NCBI RefSeq assembly: GCF_030816725.1 | Contig: NZ_JAUSYG010000001.1 | Span: forward strand, 1,550,001-1,614,000 | DNA from: Pseudarthrobacter defluvii | GTDB lineage: Bacteria > Actinomycetota > Actinomycetes > Actinomycetales > Micrococcaceae | Length of the DNA stretch: 64,000 nucleotides | Direction of reading: 5' to 3' | Shown: one piece after another, positions 18,778-29,943 of the stretch | How positions within the stretch are numbered: the stretch's first letter is position 1 | Layout: each line of letters begins with the position of its first letter | The notes under the pieces: model-generated | The model's database searches: none | Told to the model about the DNA's origin: nothing | What the model saw: only the letters and a program-made list of their open reading frames with translations | Program-made: the position numbers and the translations under genes

Positions 18778-18791
18778 TAGACTTTCCCCTA
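18778..18791 (+). promoter_or_regulatory. -10 box of ilvD, leaderless arrangement
   Basis: TAGACT at 18778-18783 is followed by 7 bases and then ATG 18791, so the predicted transcript begins at the start codon. No Shine-Dalgarno sequence is present (the upstream bases are TTCCCCT). Confidence 0.6.
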
Positions 18792-20512
18792 TGAGTGACA
18801 GCCGGATCGCAACCGATACCAAGCCTGACATCAAGCCGCGCAGCCGCGTCGTAACGGACGGGATTCACGCAGCCCCTGCACGCGGCATGTTCCGGGCCGT
18901 CGGCATGGGCGATGACGACTTCGCCAAGCCCCAGGTGGGCGTGGCGAGCTCCTGGAATGAGATCACCCCCTGCAACCTTTCCCTTAACCGGCTTGCCCAG
19001 GGCGCCAAGGAAGGCGTCCACGCCGGCGGCGGCTTCCCCATGCAGTTCGGCACCATTTCCGTCTCCGACGGCATTTCCATGGGCCACGAAGGCATGCATT
19101 TCTCCCTGGTTTCCCGCGAAGTCATCGCCGACTCCGTGGAAACCGTGATGCAGGCCGAGCGGATTGATGGTTCGGTCCTGCTGGCAGGCTGTGACAAGTC
19201 CCTCCCGGGCATGCTCATGGCTGCCGCCCGGCTGGACCTCGCGAGCGTCTTCCTTTACGCCGGCTCCATCATGCCCGGCTGGGTCAAGCTCGAGGACGGC
19301 TCGGAAAAGGAAGTCACCCTTATCGACGCCTTCGAAGCCGTTGGCGCGTGCGCGGCCGGCAAGATGAGCATGGAGGACCTGACCCGCATCGAAAAGGCCA
19401 TCTGCCCGGGCGAAGGCGCCTGCGGCGGCATGTACACGGCCAACACCATGGCGTGCATCGGTGAAGCGCTGGGGATGTCCCTGCCCGGCTCCGCCGCACC
19501 GCCCTCGGCAGACCGCCGTCGTGACGAATTCGCCCGCAAGTCCGGCGAAGCGGTGGTCAACCTCCTGCGCCTGGGGATCACTGCCCGCGACATCATGACC
19601 AGGAAGGCCTTTGAGAACGCCATCGCCGTCACCATGGCGTTCGGCGGCTCCACCAACGCGGTCCTGCACCTGCTGGCCATCGCCCGCGAAGCCGAGGTGG
19701 AACTGACCCTCGACGACTTCAACCGGATCGGCGACAGGATCCCGCACCTGGGCGACCTCAAGCCCTTCGGACGTTACGTGATGACCGACGTCGACAGGAT
19801 CGGCGGCGTCCCGGTCATTATGAAGGCCCTGCTCGACGCCGGCCTCCTCCATGGGGACTGCCTCACCGTTACGGGCAAGACCGTTGCGGAGAACCTTGAA
19901 GCCATCAACCCGCCGGACGTTGACGGCAAGATCCTGCGCGCCCTGGACAACCCCATCCACAAGACCGGCGGCATCACCATCCTGCACGGCTCCATGGCTC
20001 CGGAAGGCGCCGTGGTCAAGAGCGCCGGTTTCGACGCCGACGTCTTCGAAGGCACCGCCCGTGTCTTCGAGCGCGAGCAGGGCGCACTGGACGCGCTGGA
20101 CAACGGCCGGATCAACGCGGGCGACGTCGTGGTGATCCGCTACGAGGGCCCCAAGGGCGGCCCGGGCATGCGCGAAATGCTCGCGATCACCGGCGCCATC
20201 AAGGGTGCGGGCCTGGGCAAGGACGTGCTGCTCCTCACCGACGGCCGCTTCTCCGGCGGCACCACCGGCCTATGCATTGGACACGTTGCACCGGAAGCGG
20301 TCGACGGCGGCCCTATCGCCTTCGTGAAGGACGGAGACCGGATCCGGGTGGACATCGCCGCACGCACCTTCGACCTGCTGGTGGACGACGCGGAACTCGA
20401 TGCCCGCAAGGTGGGCTGGGAGCCGCTGCCTGCAAGGTACACCAAGGGCGTGCTCGCCAAGTACGCCAAGCTGGTCCACAGCGCGAGCCAGGGCGCCTAC
20501 ACCGGCGTGTGA
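18791..20512 (+). CDS. ilvD: Dihydroxy-acid dehydratase
   Basis: The 573-residue protein matches the usual IlvD length. Visible landmarks are [18 protein letters not shown] (Fe-S Cys), [13 protein letters not shown] (second Cys), [16 protein letters not shown] (third Cys) and [19 protein letters not shown] near the C-terminus. It dehydrates dihydroxy-isovalerate and dihydroxy-methylvalerate in valine and isoleucine synthesis and carries an Fe-S cluster. The start is the ATG after the -10 box; the longer upstream frame lacks family sequence. The 261 bases upstream (18530-18790) hold only this promoter as far as I can see. Confidence 0.97.
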   Translation: MSDSRIATDTKPDIKPRSRVVTDGIHAAPARGMFRAVGMGDDDFAKPQVGVASSWNEITPCNLSLNRLAQGAKEGVHAGGGFPMQFGTISVSDGISMGHEGMHFSLVSREVIADSVETVMQAERIDGSVLLAGCDKSLPGMLMAAARLDLASVFLYAGSIMPGWVKLEDGSEKEVTLIDAFEAVGACAAGKMSMEDLTRIEKAICPGEGACGGMYTANTMACIGEALGMSLPGSAAPPSADRRRDEFARKSGEAVVNLLRLGITARDIMTRKAFENAIAVTMAFGGSTNAVLHLLAIAREAEVELTLDDFNRIGDRIPHLGDLKPFGRYVMTDVDRIGGVPVIMKALLDAGLLHGDCLTVTGKTVAENLEAINPPDVDGKILRALDNPIHKTGGITILHGSMAPEGAVVKSAGFDADVFEGTARVFEREQGALDALDNGRINAGDVVVIRYEGPKGGPGMREMLAITGAIKGAGLGKDVLLLTDGRFSGGTTGLCIGHVAPEAVDGGPIAFVKDGDRIRVDIAARTFDLLVDDAELDARKVGWEPLPARYTKGVLAKYAKLVHSASQGAYTGV

Positions 20513-20517
20513 TCCCT

Positions 20518-20555
20518 CCCCAACGGATGCGGCGCGGCCGCCGCATCCGTTGGGG
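20518..20555 (+). terminator. Hairpin terminator of ilvD
   Basis: Sixteen-base arms (20518-20533, 20540-20555) are perfectly complementary with a 6-base GC loop. It begins 5 bases after the ilvD stop. A T-run is absent, as in many GC-rich actinobacterial terminators. Confidence 0.65.
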
Positions 20556-20714
20556 CCCTCGGGATCCCACTTATTAAGCCCTACCGCGCAGGCAGCGCAG
20601 GCTTAGGGGCTTGGTGAGCTGGGATAGGATCAAAGGGTGGACAGCGTTGTCCACATGGTGAGATAGGGTTGTTGCTCGTTGACACTCATCTTGCCAAGAG
20701 GGAAAACTGAACGC

Positions 20715-20771
20715 ATGACAATCGTTACCGCCGGCACCGTCGTCGTCCTTACCAAGCGCGTGGCACCTTAG
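20715..20771 (+). CDS. ilvBNC leader peptide (attenuation)
   Basis: An 18-codon frame reads MTIVTAGTVVVLTKRVAP and holds seven branched-chain codons (one Ile, five Val, one Leu), including three Val then Leu in a row. GAGGG lies about 13 bases before the ATG. A perfect terminator follows 26 bases after its stop, and ilvB follows that. This is the layout of ribosome-mediated attenuation known for actinobacterial ilvBNC: shortage of charged Val/Leu/Ile tRNA would stall the ribosome and prevent the terminator. Confidence 0.85.
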   Translation: MTIVTAGTVVVLTKRVAP

Positions 20772-20797
20772 CCCCCTGGTAACGAACCGTCACGCGC

Positions 20798-20834
20798 AAA
20801 CCCCTCAAAAGCCGCCAGGCCGAGGGGTTTTTTT
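20798..20834 (+). terminator. Attenuator terminator upstream of ilvB
   Basis: Arms AAACCCCTC (20798-20806) and GAGGGGTTT (20822-20830) pair perfectly around a 15-base loop, followed by a run of seven T (20828-20834). A competing pairing is visible between CCTGG (20775-20779) and CCAGG (20815-20819) inside the terminator loop, a possible antiterminator element. Confidence 0.85.
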
Positions 20835-20890
20835 ATTCCCACCGTTTGAACCAGTTCCAGAACCAGAGAAGATCCACAAGGAAGAGTCCG

Positions 20891-22798
20891 ATGAGCAAAG
20901 GATCGCCCATCAGCCCCTCGCTGATGGCCACCAAGTCCGCTGGAGCCGCCAAGGCTCCGGAACGCGCCGACCGGACGGCTGACCATGCCGCCGTCGCCGC
21001 CGACCTTGCTGCAGTCTCTCCTGTCCTTGGGCCGAACAACGTCGTACCCCCGACGGTGATGACCGGCTCGCAAGCAATCGTCCGCTCGCTCGAAGAACTC
21101 GGCGTCGACGACATTTTCGGTTTGCCTGGTGGCGCGATCCTGCCCACCTACGACCCCTTGATGGCCTCCACCATGAACCACGTGCTGGTCCGTCACGAAC
21201 AGGGAGCCGGCCACGCCGCGCAAGGCTACGCCATGGTCACCGGACGGGTGGGCGTCTGCATCGCCACCTCAGGACCCGGCGCCACCAACCTCGTTACCGC
21301 CATCATGGACGCCCACATGGACTCCGTGCCCCTGGTGGCCATTACCGGCCAGGTATCCAGCAGCGTCATCGGCACCGACGCCTTCCAGGAAGCCGACATT
21401 GTTGGCATCACGATGCCCGTCACCAAGCACTCCTTCCTGGTGACGGACCCCAACGACATCCCGCACGTGATGGCCGAAGCCTTCCACCTCGCCTCCACCG
21501 GCCGTCCCGGCCCGGTCCTCGTGGACGTCGCCAAGGACGCCCAGGTGGGCCAGATGACCTTCTCCTGGCCGCCGAAGATCGACCTGCCCGGCTACCGGCC
21601 GGTCACCCGCGGACACAACAAGCAGGTCCGGGAGGCCGCAAAGCTCATTGCCGCTTCCGCCAAGCCCGTCCTCTACGTTGGCGGCGGCGTGGTCAAGGCG
21701 CACGCCTCGGCCGAACTGCTCGCCCTGGCGGAAGCCACCGGCGCACCGGTGGTGACCACCCTGATGGCCAAGGGTGCGTTCCCGGATTCGCACCCGCAGC
21801 ACGTAGGCATGCCCGGCATGCACGGCAGCGTCTCCGCCGTTACGGCCCTGCAGCAGTCCGACCTGCTGATCACCCTCGGCGCCCGCTTCGATGACCGCGT
21901 CACCGGCGTGTTGAAGACCTTCGCGCCCAACGCCAAGGTGATCCACGCGGACATCGACCCCGCCGAGATTTCCAAGAACCGTACTGCGGACGTGCCGATT
22001 GTCGGGTCCGTCAAGGAGATCATCCCGGAACTGACCGAGGCTGTACGGAGCCAGTTCGAAGCTTCCGGCACCCCGGACCTCACCACCTGGTGGGCGTTCC
22101 TGAACAACCTCAAGGAAACCTACCCGCTGGGCTGGACCGAGCCGGATGACGGCCTCATCGCCCCGCAGAAGGTCATCAAGCGGATCGGCGAACTGACCGG
22201 CCCCGAAGGCGTTTACGTCGCAGGCGTGGGCCAGCACCAGATGTGGGCCGCCCAGTTCATCAAGTACGAGCGCCCGCACGCCTGGCTGAACTCCGGCGGC
22301 GCCGGCACCATGGGCTACGCCGTCCCGGCGGCCATGGGAGCCAAGGTCGGCGAGCCGGACCGCGTGGTCTGGGCCATCGACGGTGACGGCTGCTTCCAGA
22401 TGACCAACCAGGAACTGGCCACCTGCGCCATCAACAACATCCCCATCAAGGTTGCCGTCATCAACAACTCCTCGCTGGGCATGGTGCGGCAGTGGCAGAC
22501 CCTTTTCTACGAGGGCCGCTACTCCAACACCGACCTCAACACCGGCCACGACACCGTCCGCATCCCGGACTTCGTCAAGCTGGGGGAGGCCTACGGCTGC
22601 GCTTCGTTCCGTGTTGAACGCGAGGAAGACATCGACGCCACCATCCAAAAGGCACTCGAGATCAACGACCGTCCCGTGGTCATCGACTTCGTGGTGAGCC
22701 CCAACTCCATGGTGTGGCCGATGGTGCCCGCCGGCGTGAGCAACGACCAGATCCAGGTTGCCCGCAACATGACCCCGGAATGGGAAGAGGAAGACTGA
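20891..22798 (+). CDS. ilvB: Acetolactate synthase, catalytic subunit
   Basis: The 635-residue TPP enzyme shows [15 protein letters not shown] (TPP/catalytic Glu region follows in [16 protein letters not shown]), [21 protein letters not shown], a FAD-binding middle domain with [10 protein letters not shown], and the TPP/Mg motif [19 protein letters not shown]. It condenses pyruvate with pyruvate or 2-oxobutyrate, the first common step to valine, leucine and isoleucine. ATG 20891 has AAGGA 10 bases upstream. The N-terminal 55 residues are an Ala-rich extension. It is translated just before ilvN. Confidence 0.97.
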   Translation: MSKGSPISPSLMATKSAGAAKAPERADRTADHAAVAADLAAVSPVLGPNNVVPPTVMTGSQAIVRSLEELGVDDIFGLPGGAILPTYDPLMASTMNHVLVRHEQGAGHAAQGYAMVTGRVGVCIATSGPGATNLVTAIMDAHMDSVPLVAITGQVSSSVIGTDAFQEADIVGITMPVTKHSFLVTDPNDIPHVMAEAFHLASTGRPGPVLVDVAKDAQVGQMTFSWPPKIDLPGYRPVTRGHNKQVREAAKLIAASAKPVLYVGGGVVKAHASAELLALAEATGAPVVTTLMAKGAFPDSHPQHVGMPGMHGSVSAVTALQQSDLLITLGARFDDRVTGVLKTFAPNAKVIHADIDPAEISKNRTADVPIVGSVKEIIPELTEAVRSQFEASGTPDLTTWWAFLNNLKETYPLGWTEPDDGLIAPQKVIKRIGELTGPEGVYVAGVGQHQMWAAQFIKYERPHAWLNSGGAGTMGYAVPAAMGAKVGEPDRVVWAIDGDGCFQMTNQELATCAINNIPIKVAVINNSSLGMVRQWQTLFYEGRYSNTDLNTGHDTVRIPDFVKLGEAYGCASFRVEREEDIDATIQKALEINDRPVVIDFVVSPNSMVWPMVPAGVSNDQIQVARNMTPEWEEED

Positions 22799-22800
22799 GC

Positions 22801-23313
22801 ATGAGCCGCCATACACTTTCCGTCCTGGTTGAGGACAAGCCCGGCGTCCTGACCCGCGTGGCCAGCCTCTTCGCCCGTCGCGCCTTCAACATCAACTCCC
22901 TGGCTGTTGGCCCCACCGAAGTGCCGGGTGTCTCCCGCATGACGGTGGTGGTCGACGCCGACGGCGACCTCATCGAGCAGGTCACCAAGCAGCTCAACAA
23001 GTTGATCAATGTCATCAAGATTGTTGAGCTCACCCCAGAATCTTCCGTACAGCGCGACCACATCCTGGTCAAGGTACGTGCGGACGCCGCAACACGCCTG
23101 CAGGTAACCCAGGCCGCAGACCTGTTCCGCGCCTCAGTGGTCGACGTGTCCACCGACTCCGTCGTCATTGAAGCCACCGGCCACCCGGAAAAGCTCACAG
23201 CCCTGCTCTCAGTGCTGGAGCCCTTCGGCATCCGCGAAATTGTGCAGTCCGGCACCCTGGCCGTTGGACGGGGATCCCGCTCCATGAGTGACCGGGCGCT
23301 CCGCTCCGCCTAG
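22801..23313 (+). CDS. ilvN: Acetolactate synthase, regulatory subunit
   Basis: The 170-residue protein starts HTLSVLVEDKPGVLTRVASLFARR, an ACT domain (about 3-75), followed by the C-terminal ALS small-subunit domain with VTQAADLFRASVVDVS and EPFGIREIVQSG. It activates IlvB and confers valine feedback. It begins 2 bases after the ilvB stop codon, so the two are translated together. Confidence 0.97.
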   Translation: MSRHTLSVLVEDKPGVLTRVASLFARRAFNINSLAVGPTEVPGVSRMTVVVDADGDLIEQVTKQLNKLINVIKIVELTPESSVQRDHILVKVRADAATRLQVTQAADLFRASVVDVSTDSVVIEATGHPEKLTALLSVLEPFGIREIVQSGTLAVGRGSRSMSDRALRSA

Positions 23314-24426
<1,113 letters not shown>

Positions 24427-24459
24427 AGCTGCACCGCCGCCATATGGACCGCACCGGTG

Positions 24460-24497
24460 AGGCCGGGCTCACGCTTAACAATGTGAGCCCGGCCTTT
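24460..24497 (+). terminator. Terminator of the ilvBNC operon
   Basis: Arms AGGCCGGGCTCAC (24460-24472) and GTGAGCCCGGCCT (24483-24495) form a perfect 13-bp stem with a 10-base loop followed by TT. Confidence 0.75.
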
Positions 24498-24506
24498 CCG
24501 TCGGCC

Positions 24507-24512
24507 TAGACT
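24507..24512 (+). promoter_or_regulatory. -10 box of serA
   Basis: TAGACT, identical to the ilvD -10, lies 37 bases before the GTG start of serA and directly after the ilvBNC terminator. The predicted leader is about 30 bases. Confidence 0.5.
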
Positions 24513-24549
24513 TGTTCCATCCCCAGGACTGCAACGCAGAGGATCAGCC

Positions 24550-26139
24550 GTGTCAAAACCCGTAGTACTGCTCGCCGAAGAACTTTCCCCCGCCACCGTC
24601 GAGGCCCTCGGCCCGGATTTTGAAATCCGCCAGACCGACGGCGCCGACCGTTCCCAGCTGCTCTCGGCGATCAGCGACGTAGATGCCATCCTGGTCCGCT
24701 CCGCCACCCAGGTGGACGCCGAAGCGATCGCCGCGGCCAAGAACCTGAAGGTCATCGCCCGTGCCGGCGTGGGGCTGGACAACGTGGACATCAAGGCCGC
24801 CACCCAGGCCGGCGTCATGGTGGTCAACGCGCCCACGTCCAACATCGTTTCCGCCGCCGAGCTCACAGTGGGGCACATCCTCAGCCTGGCGCGCCACATT
24901 CCGCAGGCCAGCGCCGCCCTGAAGGACGGCGAATGGAAGCGCTCCAAGTACACCGGCATTGAACTGTTTGAGAAAAAGATCGGCATCATCGGCCTGGGGC
25001 GCATCGGCGCCCTGGTGGCGGCCCGTCTCAAGGGGTTCGACACCAAGATCCTGGCTTACGACCCCTACATCACCTCGGCCCGTGCCGCGCAGCTCGGCGT
25101 GCAGCTGGTCACCCTGGACGAGCTCCTGGCCCAGTCCGACTTCATCACCATCCACATGCCCAAGACGCCCGAGACGGTGGGCATGCTGGGCGCCGACGCC
25201 TTCAGGAAGATGAAGAACACCGCCTACGTGGTGAACGTCGCCCGCGGCGGCCTGGTGGATGAGGAAGCCCTCTACACCGCCCTCCAGGACGGTGAAATCG
25301 CCGGCGCCGGCGTGGACGTCTTCGCCAAGGAGCCCAGCACCGACCTGCCGTTCTTCAAGCTCGACAACGTGGTGGTCACCCCGCACCTGGGCGCCTCCAC
25401 CGACGAGGCCCAGGAAAAAGCCGGCGTCTCCGTTGCCAAGTCGGTCCGCCTGGCCCTCGCCGGCGAGCTGGTGCCGGACGCCGTCAACGTCGCCGGCGGC
25501 GTCATTGCCCCCGACGTTCGCCCGGGCATCCCGCTGATCGAGAAGCTGGGCCGCATCTTCACCGCGCTGACCCACGCATCCCTGACCCAGTTCGACGTGG
25601 AAGTGGCCGGCGAAATCTCCTCCCTCGATGTCAAGGTGCTGGAACTGGCAGCGCTGAAGGGCATCTTCGCCGACGTCGTGACCGAGCAGGTGTCCTATGT
25701 CAACGCCCCGGTCATCGCGGAGCAGCGCGGCATCAACGTCCGCCTCATCACCACCCCGGAGACCGAGTCCTACCGCAACGTCCTTACCCTGCGCGGCGCC
25801 CTCAGCGACGGCACCCAGATCTCCGTCTCCGGTACCCTGACCGGTCCCAAGCAGATCGAGAAACTGGTGGGCATCAACGGCTTCGAGGTTGAAATCCCCA
25901 TCAGCGAGCACCTGGTGGTGGTTGCCTACACGGACCGCCCCGGCGTCATCGGAACCATCGGCCACATCCTGGGCATGAACAACATCAACATCGCCGGCAT
26001 GCAGGTGGCCCGTTCCAACGAGGGCGGCCACGTCCTGGCGCTGCTCACCATCGACAGCTCCGTTCCGCAGCAGGTGCTGGACGCCATCAAGGCCGGCATC
26101 GGCGCAGAGATGGTCCGGGAAGTGGACCTGGAAGACTAG
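24550..26139 (+). CDS. serA: D-3-phosphoglycerate dehydrogenase
   Basis: The 529-residue length marks the long actinobacterial form: catalytic domain, NAD domain with IIGLGRIGALVAARL (about 147-161), intervening ASB domain (about 315-450), and a C-terminal ACT domain starting near VVAYTDRPGVIGTIG. Catalytic-region motifs ARAGVGLDNVDI, NVARGGLVDEEAL and TPHLGAST are present. It oxidises 3-phosphoglycerate in the first step of serine synthesis; ACT domains in this family mediate serine inhibition. GAGGATCA precedes the GTG start. Confidence 0.97.
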   Translation: MSKPVVLLAEELSPATVEALGPDFEIRQTDGADRSQLLSAISDVDAILVRSATQVDAEAIAAAKNLKVIARAGVGLDNVDIKAATQAGVMVVNAPTSNIVSAAELTVGHILSLARHIPQASAALKDGEWKRSKYTGIELFEKKIGIIGLGRIGALVAARLKGFDTKILAYDPYITSARAAQLGVQLVTLDELLAQSDFITIHMPKTPETVGMLGADAFRKMKNTAYVVNVARGGLVDEEALYTALQDGEIAGAGVDVFAKEPSTDLPFFKLDNVVVTPHLGASTDEAQEKAGVSVAKSVRLALAGELVPDAVNVAGGVIAPDVRPGIPLIEKLGRIFTALTHASLTQFDVEVAGEISSLDVKVLELAALKGIFADVVTEQVSYVNAPVIAEQRGINVRLITTPETESYRNVLTLRGALSDGTQISVSGTLTGPKQIEKLVGINGFEVEIPISEHLVVVAYTDRPGVIGTIGHILGMNNINIAGMQVARSNEGGHVLALLTIDSSVPQQVLDAIKAGIGAEMVREVDLED

Positions 26140-26204
26140 TGCGACACACCGGCCGAAACGCCGCAAACCCCTCCTCCGCAAGGGCATGACCAGGCGGAGC
26201 CACG

Positions 26205-26210
26205 TATGAT
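26205..26210 (+). promoter_or_regulatory. Possible -10 box of the permease-ATPase operon
   Basis: TATGAT lies about 147 bases before the permease ATG in the 217-base gap after serA. No matching -35 is clear, and nothing else was seen in the gap. Confidence 0.35.
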
Positions 26211-26356
26211 TGGCCGGTCTGCTTAAATGGTTTGGTCCCGTCTCAGGACCCGCCAGGCAGGCCGGCCAATACCTTTTGCATATCCGCCCGTCCGGGTCCA
26301 CGTCAGCGCCGGGCGGACACGGGTGTGCGCACGCAATCCAGGTCTCAGGGAGTTCC

Positions 26357-29156
26357 ATGAACGCCGTCCAAAGGTTCATCAGAAGCAGGGTGCTGCTGTT
26401 GACCGCGGCCATCTTGATCGCAGCCATGTGCTTGTCGGTCCTCGTACAAAGCCAGTCACAGGCTGCACTCAACCGGACGGTTGATGAAAATTCCAGGGGG
26501 CTTTACGACATCCTGGTCCAGGCCAAGGCTCCCTCGGGCGCCCTTCTCCAGCCGGAGATCGCCAACGGAGCCGGGGGCATCGGCTTCGATCAGCTGGACT
26601 CCATCAAGAAGCTGTCAGGCACGTCCGTGGCCGCTCCCATCAGCCTGGTCTCGCGCGTCACCCAGAACCTTGAAACGCCCCGCCTCGACGCCATGGACTA
26701 CCTCGGCTACAACGCCGGACTCGCCGGCACTGCAACGGCTGACCAGGCAGCCGGCGCCACCGCCCCGGACAAGTGGCCCGCAGCCGAGTCCGTCCTGACC
26801 GATGCCGCCAAGAAGTACCGGTTGACTGCCAGCGCTGTCAGCTCAGACGGCAGCTCGGAGCAGACGCTGTTCAAGACCACCGCCGAGGGTACCCTCGGCA
26901 AGGCGCGGCTGGTGGAAGAGAAGACGCAGGGCGGCACCAGCATCCGCATTGCCCCGGCGGCGGGGGAGACCGGCGTCAAGTTCCCCGCCCCTGCCGGCGG
27001 CTCGGAGCACAACCTCTTCAACCTTTCCGTGGCACTCCCGCTGGCGCCCGAGGTCACCGAGTCCGTGGTGGCGGTGGACCCTGCCGCCGAACGGGCCCTG
27101 CTCGGCTCGGCCGGCGATTTCCTGGCCCCGCTGGAGAAGGCGCCGCCCGCCGACGCCCGCGGCGCGGGCGCCGTAGGACGCTACCTGGAAGGACTCTTCA
27201 CCAGCGGCATCAGCATGGACCAGCTCAAGGAAGGCCCGGACTTCCTCGGCGTCAAACTCAAGTACTGGGCGCCCCTGATGACCCAGTACCAGCAGGCCAA
27301 GCGCACCGGCCAGTTGACCAGCGGCTCCCAGGCGGTTCCGCTGATCGTGCGCTCCGGCACGTCGCTGGACCTCAAGTACAACGTCAAGATCGAGGAAATT
27401 GACGACGCCGGCAAGGTAGTCAAGGACGTCGGAACGGTTTCGAAGTCGCTGGGCAAGGACTACCTGCCTTTTGTTTCCAAGGAACCCTTCGTGTTGTCCT
27501 GGCCGGGTTCCACTGACCACTCGTCCCTGCTGGGCAGCAACGGCAACTTCAACCCGGGCCTGTACACACCGGCGAAGTGGAGCACCAATTTCGCCGGCGC
27601 CCCCAAGTACACGGACGGCGGCACCGCATCAAACGGCGCTGTCGACAAGACCGCCGTGCCCGGTGAGTGGGTCACTGTCAACCGCCTGCCTGACAAGGCG
27701 GCCAACGGCGCACCCGTGGACCAGACCCAGCGCGACCCGGTGGACGAGCGTTCCTACCGCGACAACCTTCCCACCGGACAGCAGCAAGCCGCGCAGCCGC
27801 TGCCGATGGTCTACGGCACGTTCGACCCCGCCGCGGTGGAGGCAGCCTCAGGCGATGTCAACAAGCTACCGCTGGGCGGGTACGACCCCACACCTTTCAC
27901 GCTGGTCAAGGACGCTGCCGGAAAGGACGTTCCCGAAGCAGAGCTGAAGCCTTCGCTCAGCGCCACAGGGCTCGCCGGCCAGTCTGCCGGTGCCATCACC
28001 GACTACTACGGACTCGCCGCTGCACGGGGCTACAAGCAGAATGCGGCCGTCATCGACGCCGTCCGTGTCCGCGCCAAGGCTCCGGGCAGCTGGAAGGATG
28101 CACAGCCCGAGGTGGAGAAGCTCGCCGCCGAAATCCGGGACATGGGCCTGGACGCCACCGTGGTTGCCGGTTCGGCCCGGGAGGACACCAGCATCTTCGT
28201 CCCCGGCTACTCCAAAGACGGAGCCGGCAAGGAATCGGCGCTGGGCACCGTCCAGCAGTCTTGGGTCCGGCAGAACGCCGCCGAGGCCGTGACCGGTGCC
28301 CTTTCCGGAACCAACATCACCCTGCTCTTCCTGACGCTGTGCGGGGCAGCCCTCCTGACGGGCGCATCGACTGTCAGCTACATCCGCAAGCGTCGCAGCG
28401 AAGCGGGCACCCTGCGGGCCATGGGCTGGACCCAACGACGGATCCGCAGCTGGGTGCTGGAGGAATTCGGCGTGGGGGCCGTGCTGCTCGCCGCCGCCGG
28501 TATTGTGCTGAGCCTGCTGAGCTGGAGCCTCGCCACCGCCCTGGTCTGTGCCGCAGTCCTGGTGCTGTACTGCGGCGCGGCCTTCTTCGCCGCGCAGCAG
28601 CTCCGCCACCGGGACGAAATTGACCAGGAGCCGCAGCACGACGAACGGCTCATCCAGGTTGATTCGCCGCTGACCTTCGCCAACCGGCAGCTGAGCACCA
28701 ACAAGTTCAACACGCTGTCCCTGGCTGTCGCGGTCGGCGTGTTCGGCGCGGCAGTGGGCGGGCTGATCGCCTTGCTGATCGACATCCCCCGGGCGGCCGG
28801 CGCCAGCGCCCTCAGCGGCCTCGCCGCCGCCAGCGTTACCCTGCCCAGCATCCTGCTGGCGCTTGCGGGCGTGGCTGTGGGACTGGTGCTGACTCTGGTC
28901 ACGGGCCGGTTCGAACTCAACGCCAAGCGCCAGTACCTGGGCATCCTCCAGGCCATGGGCTGGAACCCGGACATGCTCCGCCAGGTCCGGCTGTTCGAAA
29001 ACGCGCTGGTGGGGAACTGTGGCCCTGCCGCTGGGCGTGCTGGGCGCCCTGGGCATCGGCCTGCTGCTGGCACCCTATGCAGCCATCTGGGCTGCCGCGG
29101 CCGGGCTGGTGGCTGTAATTTGCTGGATACCGATTGCAACGAAAGTGGTCCAATGA
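26357..29156 (+). pseudogene. FtsX-type ABC transporter permease with a late one-base frameshift
   Basis: The reading gives about 932 residues once one extra base near 29011-29017 is ignored. A first TM helix (RVLLLTAAILIAAMCLSVLV) is followed by a long external domain, then TMs and two FtsX-like cores with SYIRKRRSEAGTLRAMGWT and LNAKRQYLGILQAMGW. As written, GGGGAACTGTGG shifts the frame and the last helix becomes a Cys/Gly/Arg-rich stretch. With one A omitted, the sequence reads LVGTVALPLGVLGALG through a TM helix to VVQ and stops at 29156, overlapping the ATPase ATG as ATGA. AGGGAG before ATG 26357 supports the start. The substrate is unknown; MacB/Lol-like exporters share this form. Confidence 0.75.
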
Positions 29157-29908
29157 CAAACCCGACGAACGTCCAGCGCAGCCGCAGGAGCGGCTCCAAC
29201 GAGGTGCCCCTGCAGACCCGGGCCAACACCATCGTCAAGTCGGCCGACCACGCCACCCCCCTGGAAATGCGTGACATCACCATCCGTTACGGCGGCGGCA
29301 AGGGCGGCGCCGAGGCCGTGAGCGTGGTGGAAGGCTTCGACCTGACCCTGCACGCCGGCGAGATGCACTGCGTTGCCGGGCGAAGCGGCTCCGGCAAAAC
29401 GAGCATCCTGACCGTCGGCGCGGGGCTGACCCTGCCGACGTCGGGCCGCGTCTTCTGGGAAGGCGATTCGCTCGAAAGCATGGGTGACGACGAAATCGCC
29501 GACCGCCGTCGGGCGCTCATCGGCTACGTTGACCAGGGCGGTGCCCTGATTGACGGCATGAGCGCCCTGGAGAACGTGCTCCTGCCCGCCGTCCCCGACG
29601 GCGAGGTGGACCAGCGGCGCGACATGGCCAAGGACCTGCTGGACCTGGTGGGCCTGGGCCGGCGCATGCGGCACCGCCCCGCCCAGCTGTCCGGCGGTGA
29701 ACGGCAGCGCGTGGCCATCGCCCGCGCACTGATCCTGGGCACCAGGGTCCTGGTGGTGGACGAGCCCACTGCCTCCCTGGACCGTGCCTCCGCCAACCGC
29801 ATCATCAGCATCCTGAAGGACACCACCAACGACGGCATCGCCGTACTGGTGGCCTCGCACGACCACGAACTGGTCCGGCTGAGCGATACCCTGACAGAAC
29901 TGATCTAG
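29153..29908 (+). CDS. ABC transporter ATP-binding protein
   Basis: The 251-residue ATPase has Walker [11 protein letters not shown]-loop region [18 protein letters not shown], signature [15 protein letters not shown], Walker [13 protein letters not shown] and the switch SHDHEL. The pattern is of the LolD/MacB/FtsE group, which pairs with FtsX-type permeases. A 35-residue N-terminal extension is polar. Its ATG overlaps the intended permease stop (ATGA). Because of the permease frameshift it is also in frame with the upstream part, making one open frame from permease to ATPase. Confidence 0.9.
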   Translation: MTNPTNVQRSRRSGSNEVPLQTRANTIVKSADHATPLEMRDITIRYGGGKGGAEAVSVVEGFDLTLHAGEMHCVAGRSGSGKTSILTVGAGLTLPTSGRVFWEGDSLESMGDDEIADRRRALIGYVDQGGALIDGMSALENVLLPAVPDGEVDQRRDMAKDLLDLVGLGRRMRHRPAQLSGGERQRVAIARALILGTRVLVVDEPTASLDRASANRIISILKDTTNDGIAVLVASHDHELVRLSDTLTELI

Positions 29909-29943
29909 CCCACTCCACCGCACCGAAGGTAAACGTCCGCACC

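Noticed and set aside
20679..20684. TTGACA hexamer as the ilvB leader -35 box
   Set aside because: No acceptable -10 lies 16-19 bases downstream (GAAAAC only), and a start there would cut into the leader peptide; the true promoter is not placed.
29153..29908. A natural permease-ATPase fusion as a new transporter architecture
   Set aside because: The hydrophobic helix restored in the other frame and the ATGA junction show that two separate proteins were the original design; kept only as a frameshift finding.
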